A program made the position numbers and the translations under genes. DNA of 47,966 nucleotides from Pelargonium tetragonum. Its lineage: Eukaryota; Streptophyta; Magnoliopsida; Geraniales; Geraniaceae. Below the pieces are notes generated by a model. That model searched no databases. It was not told where the DNA came from and saw only the letters and a program-made list of their open reading frames with translations. Numbering within the stretch: the stretch's first letter is position 1; each line of letters opens with the position of its first letter. Where the stretch lies: assembly GCA_036897445.1 (NCBI GenBank), contig JAYMTL010000145.1:1-47966 (forward strand), in the 5' to 3' direction. Below are positions 24,081 to 35,850 of this stretch, piece by piece.

Positions 24081-27000
24081 TAAACTAGAAACTTTTTTAG
24101 AACTCTAAATCTACCTTGTTATCGTCCAGTTTACTAAAAAAAAGAAGCAAGGCTTTTAGTTGCTCCCTTATTCTATTCAATTGCACAGGCCTCAAGAAGT
24201 ATATAAAAAAACTGGCTTTTTGCATAGATAAGTACTGGTTGAACAACGTATCGTGTGGTACTTATTCTTAAAAATAGCGTAGGTAGGTTCAAGCCCCATT
24301 TCAAGCAAATAAATTTGTTACAGCTGCTAGAGAATACTCCTTAATAATAGAATAAAGGGGCTTTTGTAAGTAGGAATTCTAAAGCAATAGATAATAGATA
24401 AAAGTAGGTTAACGTGGGATCCACTATCGCACAATACAAAAGTTGTAAATTTACAAGGATTTTTGAAAATCCGCGTAGATATTGATGATAAGGATTTTTC
24501 TTTGTATCTTCAATCGCTAGTGTTTTATTATACTAAGCTAGATCGCTAAATTGAGTTTCGTTTACTTCAAAAGTAAATACAAGCTTCTTCTCAGAAAAAT
24601 GGGGTTTTAGTACCACCCCTTATAGCAGCTCACTTTGTCAAATAATTTAAAGGACTCCTGAGTAATGCTGCCTACAACTTGGTGTTAAGGAGATTAAAAT
24701 AACAAAAACCTGGCAAGAGGAGTAAGGATTTGGTTTACTTTTATTAGCTTCTATTATAAAGCGCTCTGAATTGTAAGGTAATACTAAACTCCTATACTTT
24801 TCTGTATATAAAAATAATAAGAAGAATCCTAGTAACATTACAGCAGCAGGTTAGGTATTGGTATCAAGAAAGAAGGCATAAGAGTAAGAAACTGGCTATT
24901 AGTAAGAATTGCAATGGGTTTCCCCTTTTAGTAAGGCATTTGTAAAAGTCAAGTTTACCCTCATTTTGAGATAGAGTTCCGTAGGTTTTACAGGCTAAAG
25001 GGGTTTTTTATCTTTCTGAGCCAGTTTAAGTATTAAAATAGGTACAAGTTATTAGTTATTTAGGAGCAAGAGTCAAAAAAAGCGTCTGTTTCTATTAACT
25101 GGGTTTGGGTAAAAAGAAGGGCGCGGGGAGAGGCCTTGTCTACTTGTGCTGTTCCTTTTGTTTATAGGTTTCCAATCTCTAAAGGGATATAGAAATTTAG
25201 TAGGAATTAGTTTTTTTTACAAAAAGAAGTTAAGAGCTTTTTTGTTTAAGGATTTCAAGTACGAAGAGTAAGATACAGAATCCGAGTCTAGCTCTAAGGA
25301 AAACGGGTCCCGTAGTGAGGAGAGAACCCCCGTATTCCTGTATTACTATTCTTTTTTAAGGTTTTTATCCAGCATCCCTCATTGAGAGAGCCACTTAAAG
25401 CTAAGAACTTATACTGGTATATCCTTGCCGGGTTAATTTGGATTAGACTTGATCTTGCTTGGGATTTGGTATATTCTATAATGATGGAGCACTTTACCCA
25501 AATTCTCCAGACTTTTCCTTGTAATAAAAGGGGTCATTTTAAGTCTCTATACAACTCCCCTAGAATTATTTACGAGTATCTCAAGAGTAAAGCTCCTTAG
25601 GATACAGGGAAAGATGCTTTTTTATGTATTTGATATGTACCTCACTTCTCTTACAAAACCTCGAAAAAAGAAAAAGTTAGATTATAAAAGGGGTTTCAGT
25701 CAACAACACAACTAGGGGTTGGGCTTCAAAGGTGGATACCCATTAATTAAAGGATGTTTAGCGATTCTACCTATTTGATTATGCCAGGTTTAAAAAGTTC
25801 AAGCAGCATTAAGACGAAGTAACTCGTGTCTTTTAATGAAATATCTCATAGAACCCCCTCCCAGCCCTTTCTTCTCTAGGAACTTCACACCGTACTAAGA
25901 GCACTTATTTGAACAAATTCCAAAATGTAGATAAAGAAATGCAATTGATATAATGTACAAAGACTTCAATTTGCAAGGCATGGCAATAGCTTGTGGAGAA
26001 TTCTGGGGTTTACAATGAGTTGCGTAATTTCGAAAAATGTAAGATCCCCTGACTCTTGATATAGCGCACTAAAAAAGCCATACAGGTTCTTAAATCCAAA
26101 AGAGCTCTTGGTATTCTTATTTTTCTGTATAACTACTCTTGATAAAAGAGTAATTGCAGTGTGCAAGGTTTGACCTACGACCCCTTAGCTTGCTTTCTGA
26201 GTTGGGCCTTGGAAGTTTCTATAGCATTAATTTTAACTTTAGCAGATTCTTGCGAGGGTCCCCGGCTAATAAATCTCCTACAGAACTTTTAGTGAGCGGA
26301 TACCTGAATGTCACGGGAATTCTGGATTCACCAAAAAGGAAAAGTCTAAATAAATAAATAATAAGCGGCGGCTTGTTAAAACTCAACTGGGATCGCGAAA
26401 AGAACCCTACAATTCGTTTTGACTAATTCTCTTTTATTGAATTAGGAGCTCTTTTGTATAGGGTAGAGATTGAAAACGTAGTAAGTAAAACTGTGAAACA
26501 TAGAGAAAAATATATGCAAGGGGGGTGCCCTTTTCTAAGACTCAAAACTGGAAAAAAGATATAGAGAATATCATCCCCTTTCGATTTAGTTTTATCCTGT
26601 AAAACCTATACTAAGTACCCTTGCATTGTTTGTAAAAACCCTTCTTGAAAATGAAAGCCTGTCTGCAGCTATATGCCTATATTTCCTTATCTTAACTTTA
26701 TCCCCGGTATGGTATTGCCTTGTATTAGTTATAGAGTTATAGTCCTATTTTTAGTTATTATTTAGAAAGTTCTGTAAACAGTTCTTCAGCGAGCAGTCCT
26801 TAAACCCCTAAAAAAGCTAGAGGATTCCTAAGACCTAGTACTCTTGCTTTTATTCCTATACTAGTGATTCTAAACTCTGTCAGTAAAACTCAGAGTTTCC
26901 TTGTGAGGGGTTACAATAGTCATCTTGTAAGTAAGTCAAAAGAGAGACTGTGTGCCTATAGCGTAAATATGCTCTATCAATATACTATAAGACTCTGCTC

Positions 27001-30000
27001 CTCTTCCAGATGCTTGCAGTCAGGTATAGTAAGCGTTACAAGACTATATAAAATAAGGTTTAACCCTATCTGTACCAATAGCTCCAGAAGTTTTCCTTAA
27101 TACTCTGAGCTGGAAGGTTTTTAATTAAAAAAGAAAATCCTCTTTTTAGTATTGAAAGCCATCAGACTGCTTTGTGAATACTCAGTTTACGTCGATACAC
27201 AAGAGCCATATAGAATTAATTGGAAAGAGAATTCCTTTTACCGCCTATAACCTATATAAGGGAAAATATGCAAATTATGGATAATGTCTAAAGCCCCGCA
27301 TTCTAACCGGTTGCAGGAGTTGGGGTACAGAGCTCTTTTTCATAAATTCATAAAGAATAAGGATCAACTAGCCTCCTTAAGTGTAAGTTTGTTTGTACCT
27401 ACCCCCTTTTGTAAACAGGACAATATAACAGGAGGCGCCTCTTATTAAAGTGAAACTTTAGATCAACAAATTTGAGACTCAGTTGTGTATAATATGAAAG
27501 CAGTAATGAATCCCACCAAGGTATTCCAGTGAGTTTTAATTTGTCATAAATTTGAAGTCTCATCACACTTTTTGTATATAGATTTAGGGGGTATAAGGAC
27601 TTACTTACAGAAGCTACTATGCATACGGATTTTGAATTGACGAGACCAATAACATAACCTTATAAGATTCACGCCGCCCCTGCTTTTGTAAAAACAAGGA
27701 GGGCTTACTCCATTATGGTTAGGTTTTATATTAAAAACGGAACCCTTTTCTCAAGCTTTCGAAACGCCTTTCCAAAAAGAGAATAGGGAATTACGTAAGT
27801 ATTAGTAGAATTGCCTCGTACTAAAATTTGTAATTTAATATTTCTTTCCGGAATGACGTACATAAGATAAGCATCCAGGATTACAGGAATTTTTAACAGA
27901 AAAGAAGGCCTTAGTTTGGATAAGTTGAATATGCTATTATGTCTCGGGATCCCAGAGTAGTGCCGAAGTGTAATTAAAGTATCGGATCGTCGGTACATGC
28001 ATAGAATCCCCTTACCCGACCCGGGTAAATAGGACTTGAAAGATAATCTCTGTTTTGGTGTTAACAAAAGAAACTTTTAGACCCTTTAACAAAACCTTCT
28101 AGTGTCATTATCATTATAGTATGTAATTTGTGATTTTTGTAAGTTACCACGGCATAGGGAAAGAAAAAAGAAACTAGAAATACTTATTAACTCTGGGCGC
28201 TTCTAGAAGCTGCTAATCACATAGACTTTCAACTTCTCTTTCTGTCTTTAATAAAATCCCCGGTTCCAGAATCCCTTAAAATGAAACTTAAGAAACCCTT
28301 TGTTTTTTAGCTTATATTGTCTGCTTAGCCATTCTTTTAGATAGAAAAAGAAGAGAGACCTCTTTATAATTTATAACGGGAAGACTTCAAGACCCTATTC
28401 AACTACAAACCCTTATTTAGACCTCTTCAAAGTACGGAACAAAGTTAGTGATTCGTAGCCCTATACCTCTTAATATTTGTTACTAGGTATTCAACCACAA
28501 CACAAAAAATGCAGGAAGATGCCCTGACTATTAAGTAACCTAAGTTTACTAAAAAGCGGAGTTTCCTTGAGATATAAGAAATTTTGACTCAATTTTCCAG
28601 ATAGTAAAGAGGCTCTGCTAACTATTAGCTTTCTATTTTTAGAAGTAGAGAAGACCGGTTCAGATCGGATTCAACCAAGGGATGCCTTGTGTCCTTAAGC
28701 CAAAATAAGTAAACTTCTGTATCCCATGTTAAAGGCCCCCTTGACCTTTATAAAAGACTAACTTGCTTGAACAACAGGTAATAGAATAGAGCTATAACGA
28801 GGGGAGTCAAACTCACTGGGATTAATACTACAGGAGTCTTTAAGATACGCTTGCTACTAAGAATTTCAAAAATACGAGAAGCATAAAAATGTATTTCTAT
28901 TTAATTCTAGAACATTCTTGTGAGATGAGTCATTCTTTTAAAAATCTAAAACCGGATGTAAAAAGTGCTAGTCAAGAGATATCCACTCGAAAGTCAAACC
29001 CTATAGAAGTTAGTGCCTATAAAAGTACTCTGTTTCAAATAAATTTAGGGATATAAGGTCTGGCTTAAAGTCCCTACAGAAGTTTTAATACGTTTTTATT
29101 AGCTATATTCGTGGCGAAACACCCGTAGTAATATCGATTTAGTCTCGAGAATTCCATGTATAAAAGTATCCTCAAGTATATCCTTCAGAAAGTTTTGTAG
29201 TAAATGTTAAACTTAAAGGGTCTCTTTCCCACATTTAAACCCGGCCCTTGATATGATATTACTTTGTTAGACGAGAAAACCTCCTCAGCAAAAAAATTTT
29301 GGTTGTGTACCTTGATTGAATTAGAGGCTCCTGCTGTTTAGTAATTATGAATTGCTTTTCAATATCAGAAATTCAAACTCTATCTTGTGCTAGATTTCTT
29401 AGCTCGGCGGTTTAGACCGGAATTACTCTGGGCATACCTTACTTGCTTGTAATTATCACCTTTTCGAGTTTTTCTTCAAAGGAGGTATCCTTATTTATAT
29501 TTTATCCTACTTCCCGTTCAGTATAATTAAAAAGTTAGAACAAGACTTTTAGGAATGCGATCCTGGTCTTGTATTGATTTTTTTCAGCGCTTCTTGCTTT
29601 TGTTTTTAAAGTTCTCGCTAGTCTAGGACTTTCCCTAAGCAGGGGCACAGCAAGAATATGGGAATCTTGTACTGACGGAGCGCTTTAGTGATCCAGTAAT
29701 ATAGACAATAAAGCTATTCAAGAACTAAAGAATCCTCTTTTTTATTTACTTACCTATCATTTTTTCTAAGAAAGGGCTCTGCCTATGTACCTAAGCTCAG
29801 CGACTTGTAAGCGTCTTTATATAATTTAGTATTCGGAAATCTTGGTCAGAAGAAAGTTAACACAAAAGAGGGGTGTTCAATTAAGAAAAAATCTTAGGGG
29901 TGTGGGAGATTCCTTAGGGGTCCCTTAATAGTATTACAATCCTGTACAAATTCCTTGTAACCTCTGAAACTTTTTATAAATAAAAATTTTTAGTCTACAG

Positions 30001-33000
30001 GCACCCGCTTAAGCGCAAACCGTAAGAGAGATTCTTTAAAATGAACCAAAAAGGGTTTCTAGCAGTATACTGCCCAGTTGAGGCAAGCTTGCTTGTCTGT
30101 CTACCCCTAAATTATATTAGAACTTTATTCTATGTAAACACCTATAGAATAAAGAGATCCTCATATTACACAAACTTTGAAGATGAAGAAAGAATGGGTA
30201 GATCTTTTCAAAAGGAAAAGGTAGTACTAACCCTAAAATAGGTTTTAGGAATACACAAAAGGATTACTCTTGAGTACTCAATTTTCTTATTCTAGTTTAG
30301 TGGAATTTTTAGCTGTATAACGTATAAGACCCGGATTTGCTGATATTAAAACTTGCGTAAACATTCGTACTATCCCAAGCTTTTTTGGATAGGAACAAAC
30401 GAGTGCTTGGCTATTAGCTATATTAAGTTCTTATTTTAGTGACCCTGTATACCTTACCAGTACTAAATAGAATTAAATAAGCAAGTTGACTGCCTTGGGT
30501 TTAAGAAACTCCAGTAGAATTGAAATGTGTGGTGCTAGATTAATTAAGTGACTCTCTAGGATTCCTTGCCCGGTATGTACAATACAAAGGGACTCGTGCG
30601 CGTATAAAGGTAGAATTTGCTCACCATAAAACAAATTCTCACGCATTCCCAAATGACTTTTTATAGTGTTAGTAATTCAGGACATGGTCAAAAAATCCCT
30701 ATGTTTATAGAGCTGCACATATTACACTAAAGCAAACCGGCTTATTTAGACTTCATCTAAGGAATCCCCATAAAGTTAAGGAAATTTTTATGCTATAATT
30801 TCAATCTTCTACAGGAGAATCTCCCTAAGCTAAGTAAGAAACCCTTGCCTTGTCAAAGGGGATTTAGCTTTTCTCGCAGTTAGAACTTGTTAGTTTTTCC
30901 TGATAAAGCGGGGGTGTCCCTAAATTAAGGTTTTTAATGAAAGGAATTTCTTTGAGATTCAAAAATTGGCAGCAGCATAGCTGAACTCGAAATTGAGTTA
31001 AATAGGGGCCTAATTTAATGAAGAGTTGTATCCTTTAATAAAGGAATCCCCGGTGCTATAAAAACCTAAAAGTCTGTCGTGTTCAGGTAACTAAAAAAAT
31101 ACAAAAAGCGTGTCGTTTAGTAATAAAAGGAGACGCCGCGAGCAGGAGAATTCCAGCATATCTCATGAAAATAAAGCATAAAATCTTTTTAAGGCTAGGA
31201 GACTTATTACCCTCGTACGAGTAGAGAACTTATGAACTAAAAAGGGATCTCTTACACTTCTTACTTTGAGCTTACTGAACTTAGAGTTTTATACTTTTAC
31301 TATGAAATTAAGGTCTATATTTCTTAAAAAGAAAATTCTGGGATCACCTAAAATGCTCCTACTTTCATTTTAAAGCTGAGGATTACAAGAAGGGAACTCC
31401 AATGCCTTTTTTTATGAAGTTTAATTGAAAAGACTTAGGAGGAGTACCTATCAAATAGAAAACTAGTTGCATTTGATACTTGATAGTGATCGCAGAAAAA
31501 GGAGAAATCTCATTACTTGGATAATCTTTCCCCCAAATAAAGAGGGCCCTTAGGCAAGAAATTTTATTCGTACACTTTTCTTTTTAGAGGAGCATCCCGG
31601 TATTCAAATAGGGTTAATTCTAGCCCTTGCTAATAGAAATTCTCTTTTTGGTAGAATGCTCGCAGGCTCTTTTCAAGTTTGAGCTTTGTATACTCTTATA
31701 TACGGGAACCCGGCCTGTACAGCTTTTGGTAAATACAAAGACATTCTGGTTAGGAGACTTCTAACGTTTTAGTGCCTAGGGCGCCTCCTTATAGTAGTTT
31801 TATCCCAGAAAAGCAGGACTGTAGAAAGAAGGACCAGGATCCCTTTTGTTTTGTGAAGCATAATCCTAGCTTTTCTTACCAATACACTGTAATTTTAGCT
31901 TTATCTCTTTCTTGAAACCTTTTAGTTGCAATAGGGTCCGCTTCTATTTAAGATTTTGTACAAGAATCTGCTGTCCTGAATCTATAGATATATGTATATA
32001 TAAGGGTTTCTCTAAAAACTAAACAGGATACTGTAATAAAATGGAAGCGGGGGTAGGTAATATTAAGGTAGACACAACTCTAAGTTTCGGCCATTTCGTT
32101 ATTTACGAGCCCTACTAAAAATTTTTCATAAAGCAACCCGGAAACAAGAGTAAACCTTATTATAATAGACTGGGTCCGGTGCTTAGGTTCCACATATAAA
32201 GCTTATATAATAAAGTAACGGGTAAGAAAAAGGGGTAAATGCGGTGAGACCATAAAAACAAAAGCTAAAAAAGATGCTTGGGCTAAGTTTTTTTTAAAGC
32301 TTGGTAATTACGAAATACTACGCCCCTGTTTTGAGTCTTGAAGAGCTCTGGCTCAAACTTCCAAGGACACAACTATCCCGTGGAATAAAACCCAACAAGC
32401 AATCTTATAATTAAGGCTATCCCTTCAAAGTAAATACCAGAAAAAGCTGTAATATAAAATTCCTTTTTGTACTGAACCTAAGAGGTCTGATAAACCCCTT
32501 TTTGAGTCCGGAAAAAAGAATAAAGTAAAGGATTGTAGCCAGTAAATACTATACGAGGCGCAGGGCACTTGACTTTTAATATGTGTAGTGTAGTTTAGAC
32601 CCTTTTGCGTTAACCGAGCTTTATTGAGGAATTCTGCTTGGCATCTACTTTTTAAAGGGCGAGTATGCTGTCCAATCAAGAGAAAGGAGATCCTTATATT
32701 TAACTAAAAGAGGGCAATACCCGAGTTTTCAGTTCTTACTTTTTTATTCTAGAGCTTTCCTTTTATTACAATGTAAGATATCCGGAGTACTGCATCTCCT
32801 TAGCCAAGTATAATCAGGTAAAAATTCCTATTTCCGTGGGTTGTCTATATTAAAATCCAGGATCCTAGAGATAACTAGGTTGCTTTTAAAGGTCAAAAGT
32901 GTAATAAGACACACGCACTCTTGGAAAAGACAGGTTCTAATTTGACTCTTTAGGTTTGTGATTCTATGCTTTGGAAATTGACTAAAGATTCTTATACTTA

Positions 33001-35440
33001 TATAAAATTGACTTTGTCTATTTAAGACTTTTTTCGATACTAGGCCTGTAATGCCTGCTTATCCTGAGAGTAATAGGTTAGAAAATTTCATCGGGACCTT
33101 GCTTCAAAAAGGGAGTGATAAAAAGGAATTCTCGTAGCATAATTGGACTCTGCACAAAGCCTTGTTAAAAAAAGAGAGCAAGTCTCTTATAAGTCTTAGG
33201 AATTTGTGGTATGGTAAAATATTTGTAGAAGTCTTACCTTTTAGTTGCGCACATAGTAAATCTAGTTGAGTTGATAAGGGGTCTCTTTGTTATTCCGAAA
33301 TTTCTTTAATTTCGTTGTAAATACTTGATAACTTGTATAGCAATAATGGATAACTAGGGGCTCCTATTAAACACAAGGGCGCCCTTCCAATTATTAATAG
33401 AACAAAGTCCCTCTCCTTTATATGTAAAATCTTGCGATAAAACAACTTTTTAAATGATTTCCCGTTTTCTTAGACTATAGTGGCAGAAAGTTTTTCGATA
33501 TAATATAGGGCTTTCGTGGCACGCCCTTTCATTTTTAGTTTACTTATCTTGACAACACCTCCTAGGGGATTCCCTCGTAATCAGTTTGGGAGCACTTATG
33601 TAATAACAAAAGGGAGTACCCCGATTCTTTCTTCTTTCAATTAACACCGGGTATTCGTATTTGTATATTTGACATCTATAAGCGCTCTAGAATCAACTCC
33701 CCGTTTCAAGGAAATACCTCTTCATATTTTATAAAGCTAAACTTCTCCGCTTATTCAGGGACTTGGTATTGTCTATTCAAATTTGTATAACTAGAGTAGG
33801 GAAAAAAAGTAAACGCAATATCTATCTGGTAAATTATACTTAATAGTAGGAGACACAACTTTGTACACGCAAGAACTATAGTAGGTTAAACGGGAAGACC
33901 TAAACCCGTAAATAAAGTCAAGAGTTTCCGACCTCCTAGGATCCCTGTTAATATAACCTTAAAAATTTTAATACCTGGTGAAAGCTCGTCCCTATATTTT
34001 GGTAGAATAAAGAGTCTCTTCTCTTGGCATACGTGTACCTCTTAACTGACTGGGGATAACTTTAGACGGGACCTTTATCCTTACAGAACTTTTACTAGCT
34101 AATTGTACAGAGAAATCGAGGATAAGAAATTCGATATACGTAATGACTCTTGGATAAGGAAACAAGCAGCTAGGGCGTTCTTAGGCAGTATATAAAGAGT
34201 TTTATAAGAATGCCCTTGAGCTTAGGAGTGTAGCTTTGGCAATAGTTTTGTATTCTCCTCTCTATCCAGGATTCTTAAGAGGTTTCCTCACGAGATTACG
34301 GGTACTTTTCTTAAGTAAAGGGCTGCCTTGTTTAAAAGTCAAGCACCCCTTTTTGCATGTTTGGGAAATTTTAGTTTAATATTTCCCGTAATATCAGGCC
34401 TTTTTTAGTTTTCTTACTTTAATTTATTGTACAGGGGAAAGAAAGCGATAACCACAGAATTGACTTTTTAAAAGATTTTTCATTCTTAGATATCAACTAC
34501 CCCTCTTAAAACTCTGTAATTTTCTGTTAGAACAACTTGCTTCGACTGAGAAAGACTTGGGTTCAAATAGTGTTACCCTACTTACAGACCCCCCTGGATA
34601 TAAAAAAAGACTTTACTTGTACACTATTTGATTCTTTGAATCGCAAAATTACGAGACCTCTTCTTCTGTGCTTTAAAATATTCTCAAGGAATTCTCGAAC
34701 CCTATACCTAAAACTCCGCTTTTGCTTAGTTAAGCGATATGAATTTCAATAAGAATATCAAATTAGGTATACTTTTTTATCCAGTCAAGTTCTACAAAGA
34801 TTCCCAATCTATATCTATTTTTGTTTAGCGAAATACTCCTTTCGAAAGAGAAGTGGTCTAGCCGGCCGTGGATCTTTAAAAAGGAAAGTACCCTTGAATT
34901 TATCTTGTCGAAATTTTGATTATCTGTTTGCGCTTTAAATTACTTGTGTTAAGTTAAATCCTCTTGCCCAAGGTGTCTTGTTTCTATTTAGTCTTAGGAA
35001 TTTCAAAGTTTTCGAAATCGCTTAGAGAAAAGAAAGATATTACATGTACTCTTAGAAAATCTTGTTTTTCTTACGAAATAGAATAGTATATCGGACGTCG
35101 TAGTTGACTGCTTTTAATAAAGTTTCCATCTGGTAGATTTTCTTCATTTGAAAGAAAAATCTCTCTTATATACACCTTTACACAATGAAGAATATGTAAA
35201 ACCAAAAAAGAAGCAGGGCTAGCCAAGAAACTCGCGTGAATTTGCTCTTTTTATGGAATGAGTTTGTTAAATTCGTATCCATTTTGAAGGGATCTCTCGT
35301 ACGGGATATTTGTAAGTTCCTATAAGAGAATCCACTAAAAACTAGAAATTTCTATGACATTTAAGTTTTATTATATACGTCGATAGAATAAATAACAATA
35401 CCTATGGGACTATCTAGAACCTATAAAAATTGGAACAACT
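24081..35440. other. Gene-free AT-rich background, fourth block
   Basis: This block of more than 11 kb holds the longest open frame in the window, 113 codons at 27726-28067 on the minus strand. Its translation shows no membrane segment, repeat or known motif, and its GSGKG string is not a complete P-loop. Other frames of 61-84 codons (24647, 25382, 25966, 26154, 26864, 30041, 32425, 34537) are equally featureless. A hairpin with 8-bp arms (ATAAGTAC at 24228, GTACTTAT at 24258) precedes a T-arm-like string at 24276 but no tRNA folds. I see no repeats here. Confidence 0.6.
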
Positions 35441-35600
35441 ATTCCTAATCTCCTAATCTGTGTATAAGTAAGATAAGTAAAAAGTCACTTTAATCATTCT
35501 ATATCTAACAAAGCTTCTAAAGACTCTAAAGAAATTTGTTAGTACCTTTAAGTCTAAGTCAAGGAAGTCAATAAAAGTGAGCTGCTTCAAAGAAGTGAGA
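35440..35600 (+). mobile_element. Lys/Ser-rich fossil tract before a second LTR-like unit
   Basis: AAGTCTAAGTCAAGGAAGTC at 35549-35568 repeats the AAGTC word seen before the LTR-like copies at 19885, 20480 and 44563. It is followed by the purine-rich CAAAGAAGTGAGA. The stretch from about 35450 has more TAAGTA and CTAAAG words than the background. I take it as decayed end-of-coding sequence plus a polypurine-like tract. Confidence 0.3.
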
Positions 35601-35796
35601 TGTTTGCACTAAACTACTTAGGAGGACACGGAAACTGAGAAAAGTACCCTTCGTGCAAAGCACTCGACACTCGCATGCACAAGGAACTTATGTTCTCCGG
35701 TGGGTAGCCTCTATATATATAGACACTCATATGCCTCCTTATAAGGCTTTTCGGGATACCTTATCCCTACTGTCGTGAGGCTTCTTCCTATCAACA
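35601..35796 (+). mobile_element. Candidate second LTR family, TGTT...AACA ends (fossil)
   Basis: The 196-bp interval begins TGTTTGCACTA and ends CCTATCAACA, so its ends form the short inverted repeat TGTT/AACA usual for LTRs. A TATA tract lies at 35712-35722, a reasonable place for an LTR promoter. The beginning resembles 20489-20500 (GATGTATGCACTA against GATGTTTGCACTA), but the TTAACCTCC, AGTCGG and CGATAAG blocks are not visible. It is therefore either a separate family or a strongly diverged copy. Flanking 5-mers do not match, so no target-site duplication is seen. Confidence 0.35.
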
Positions 35797-35809
35797 AAGT
35801 GGTTGTTGA
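35791..35809. repeat. 7-bp dyad at the right edge of the LTR-like unit
   Basis: TCAACAA and TTGTTGA flank AGTGG, a perfect 7-bp dyad spanning the proposed LTR end at 35796. TGGTTGTTGAATG begins four bases past that end, where a tRNA primer-binding site starting with TGG would be expected. Matching it to a particular tRNA 3' end is not possible by eye. Confidence 0.3.
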
Positions 35810-35850
35810 ATGTAAGCCCTCATTTGCGTAGTTCTTAAGCTAAGCCATGC

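Noticed and set aside
24228-24295. Hairpin plus T-arm-like GGTAGGTTCAAGCCCCAT
   Set aside because: The T-stem has a mismatch and no acceptor partner exists at tRNA distance. The 8-bp hairpin arms are within chance expectation.
27726-28067. Longest open frame, 113 codons on the minus strand
   Set aside because: About this length is expected once or less by chance in 48 kb on six frames. It has no domain, its GSGKG string is not a complete P-loop, and it has no gene context.
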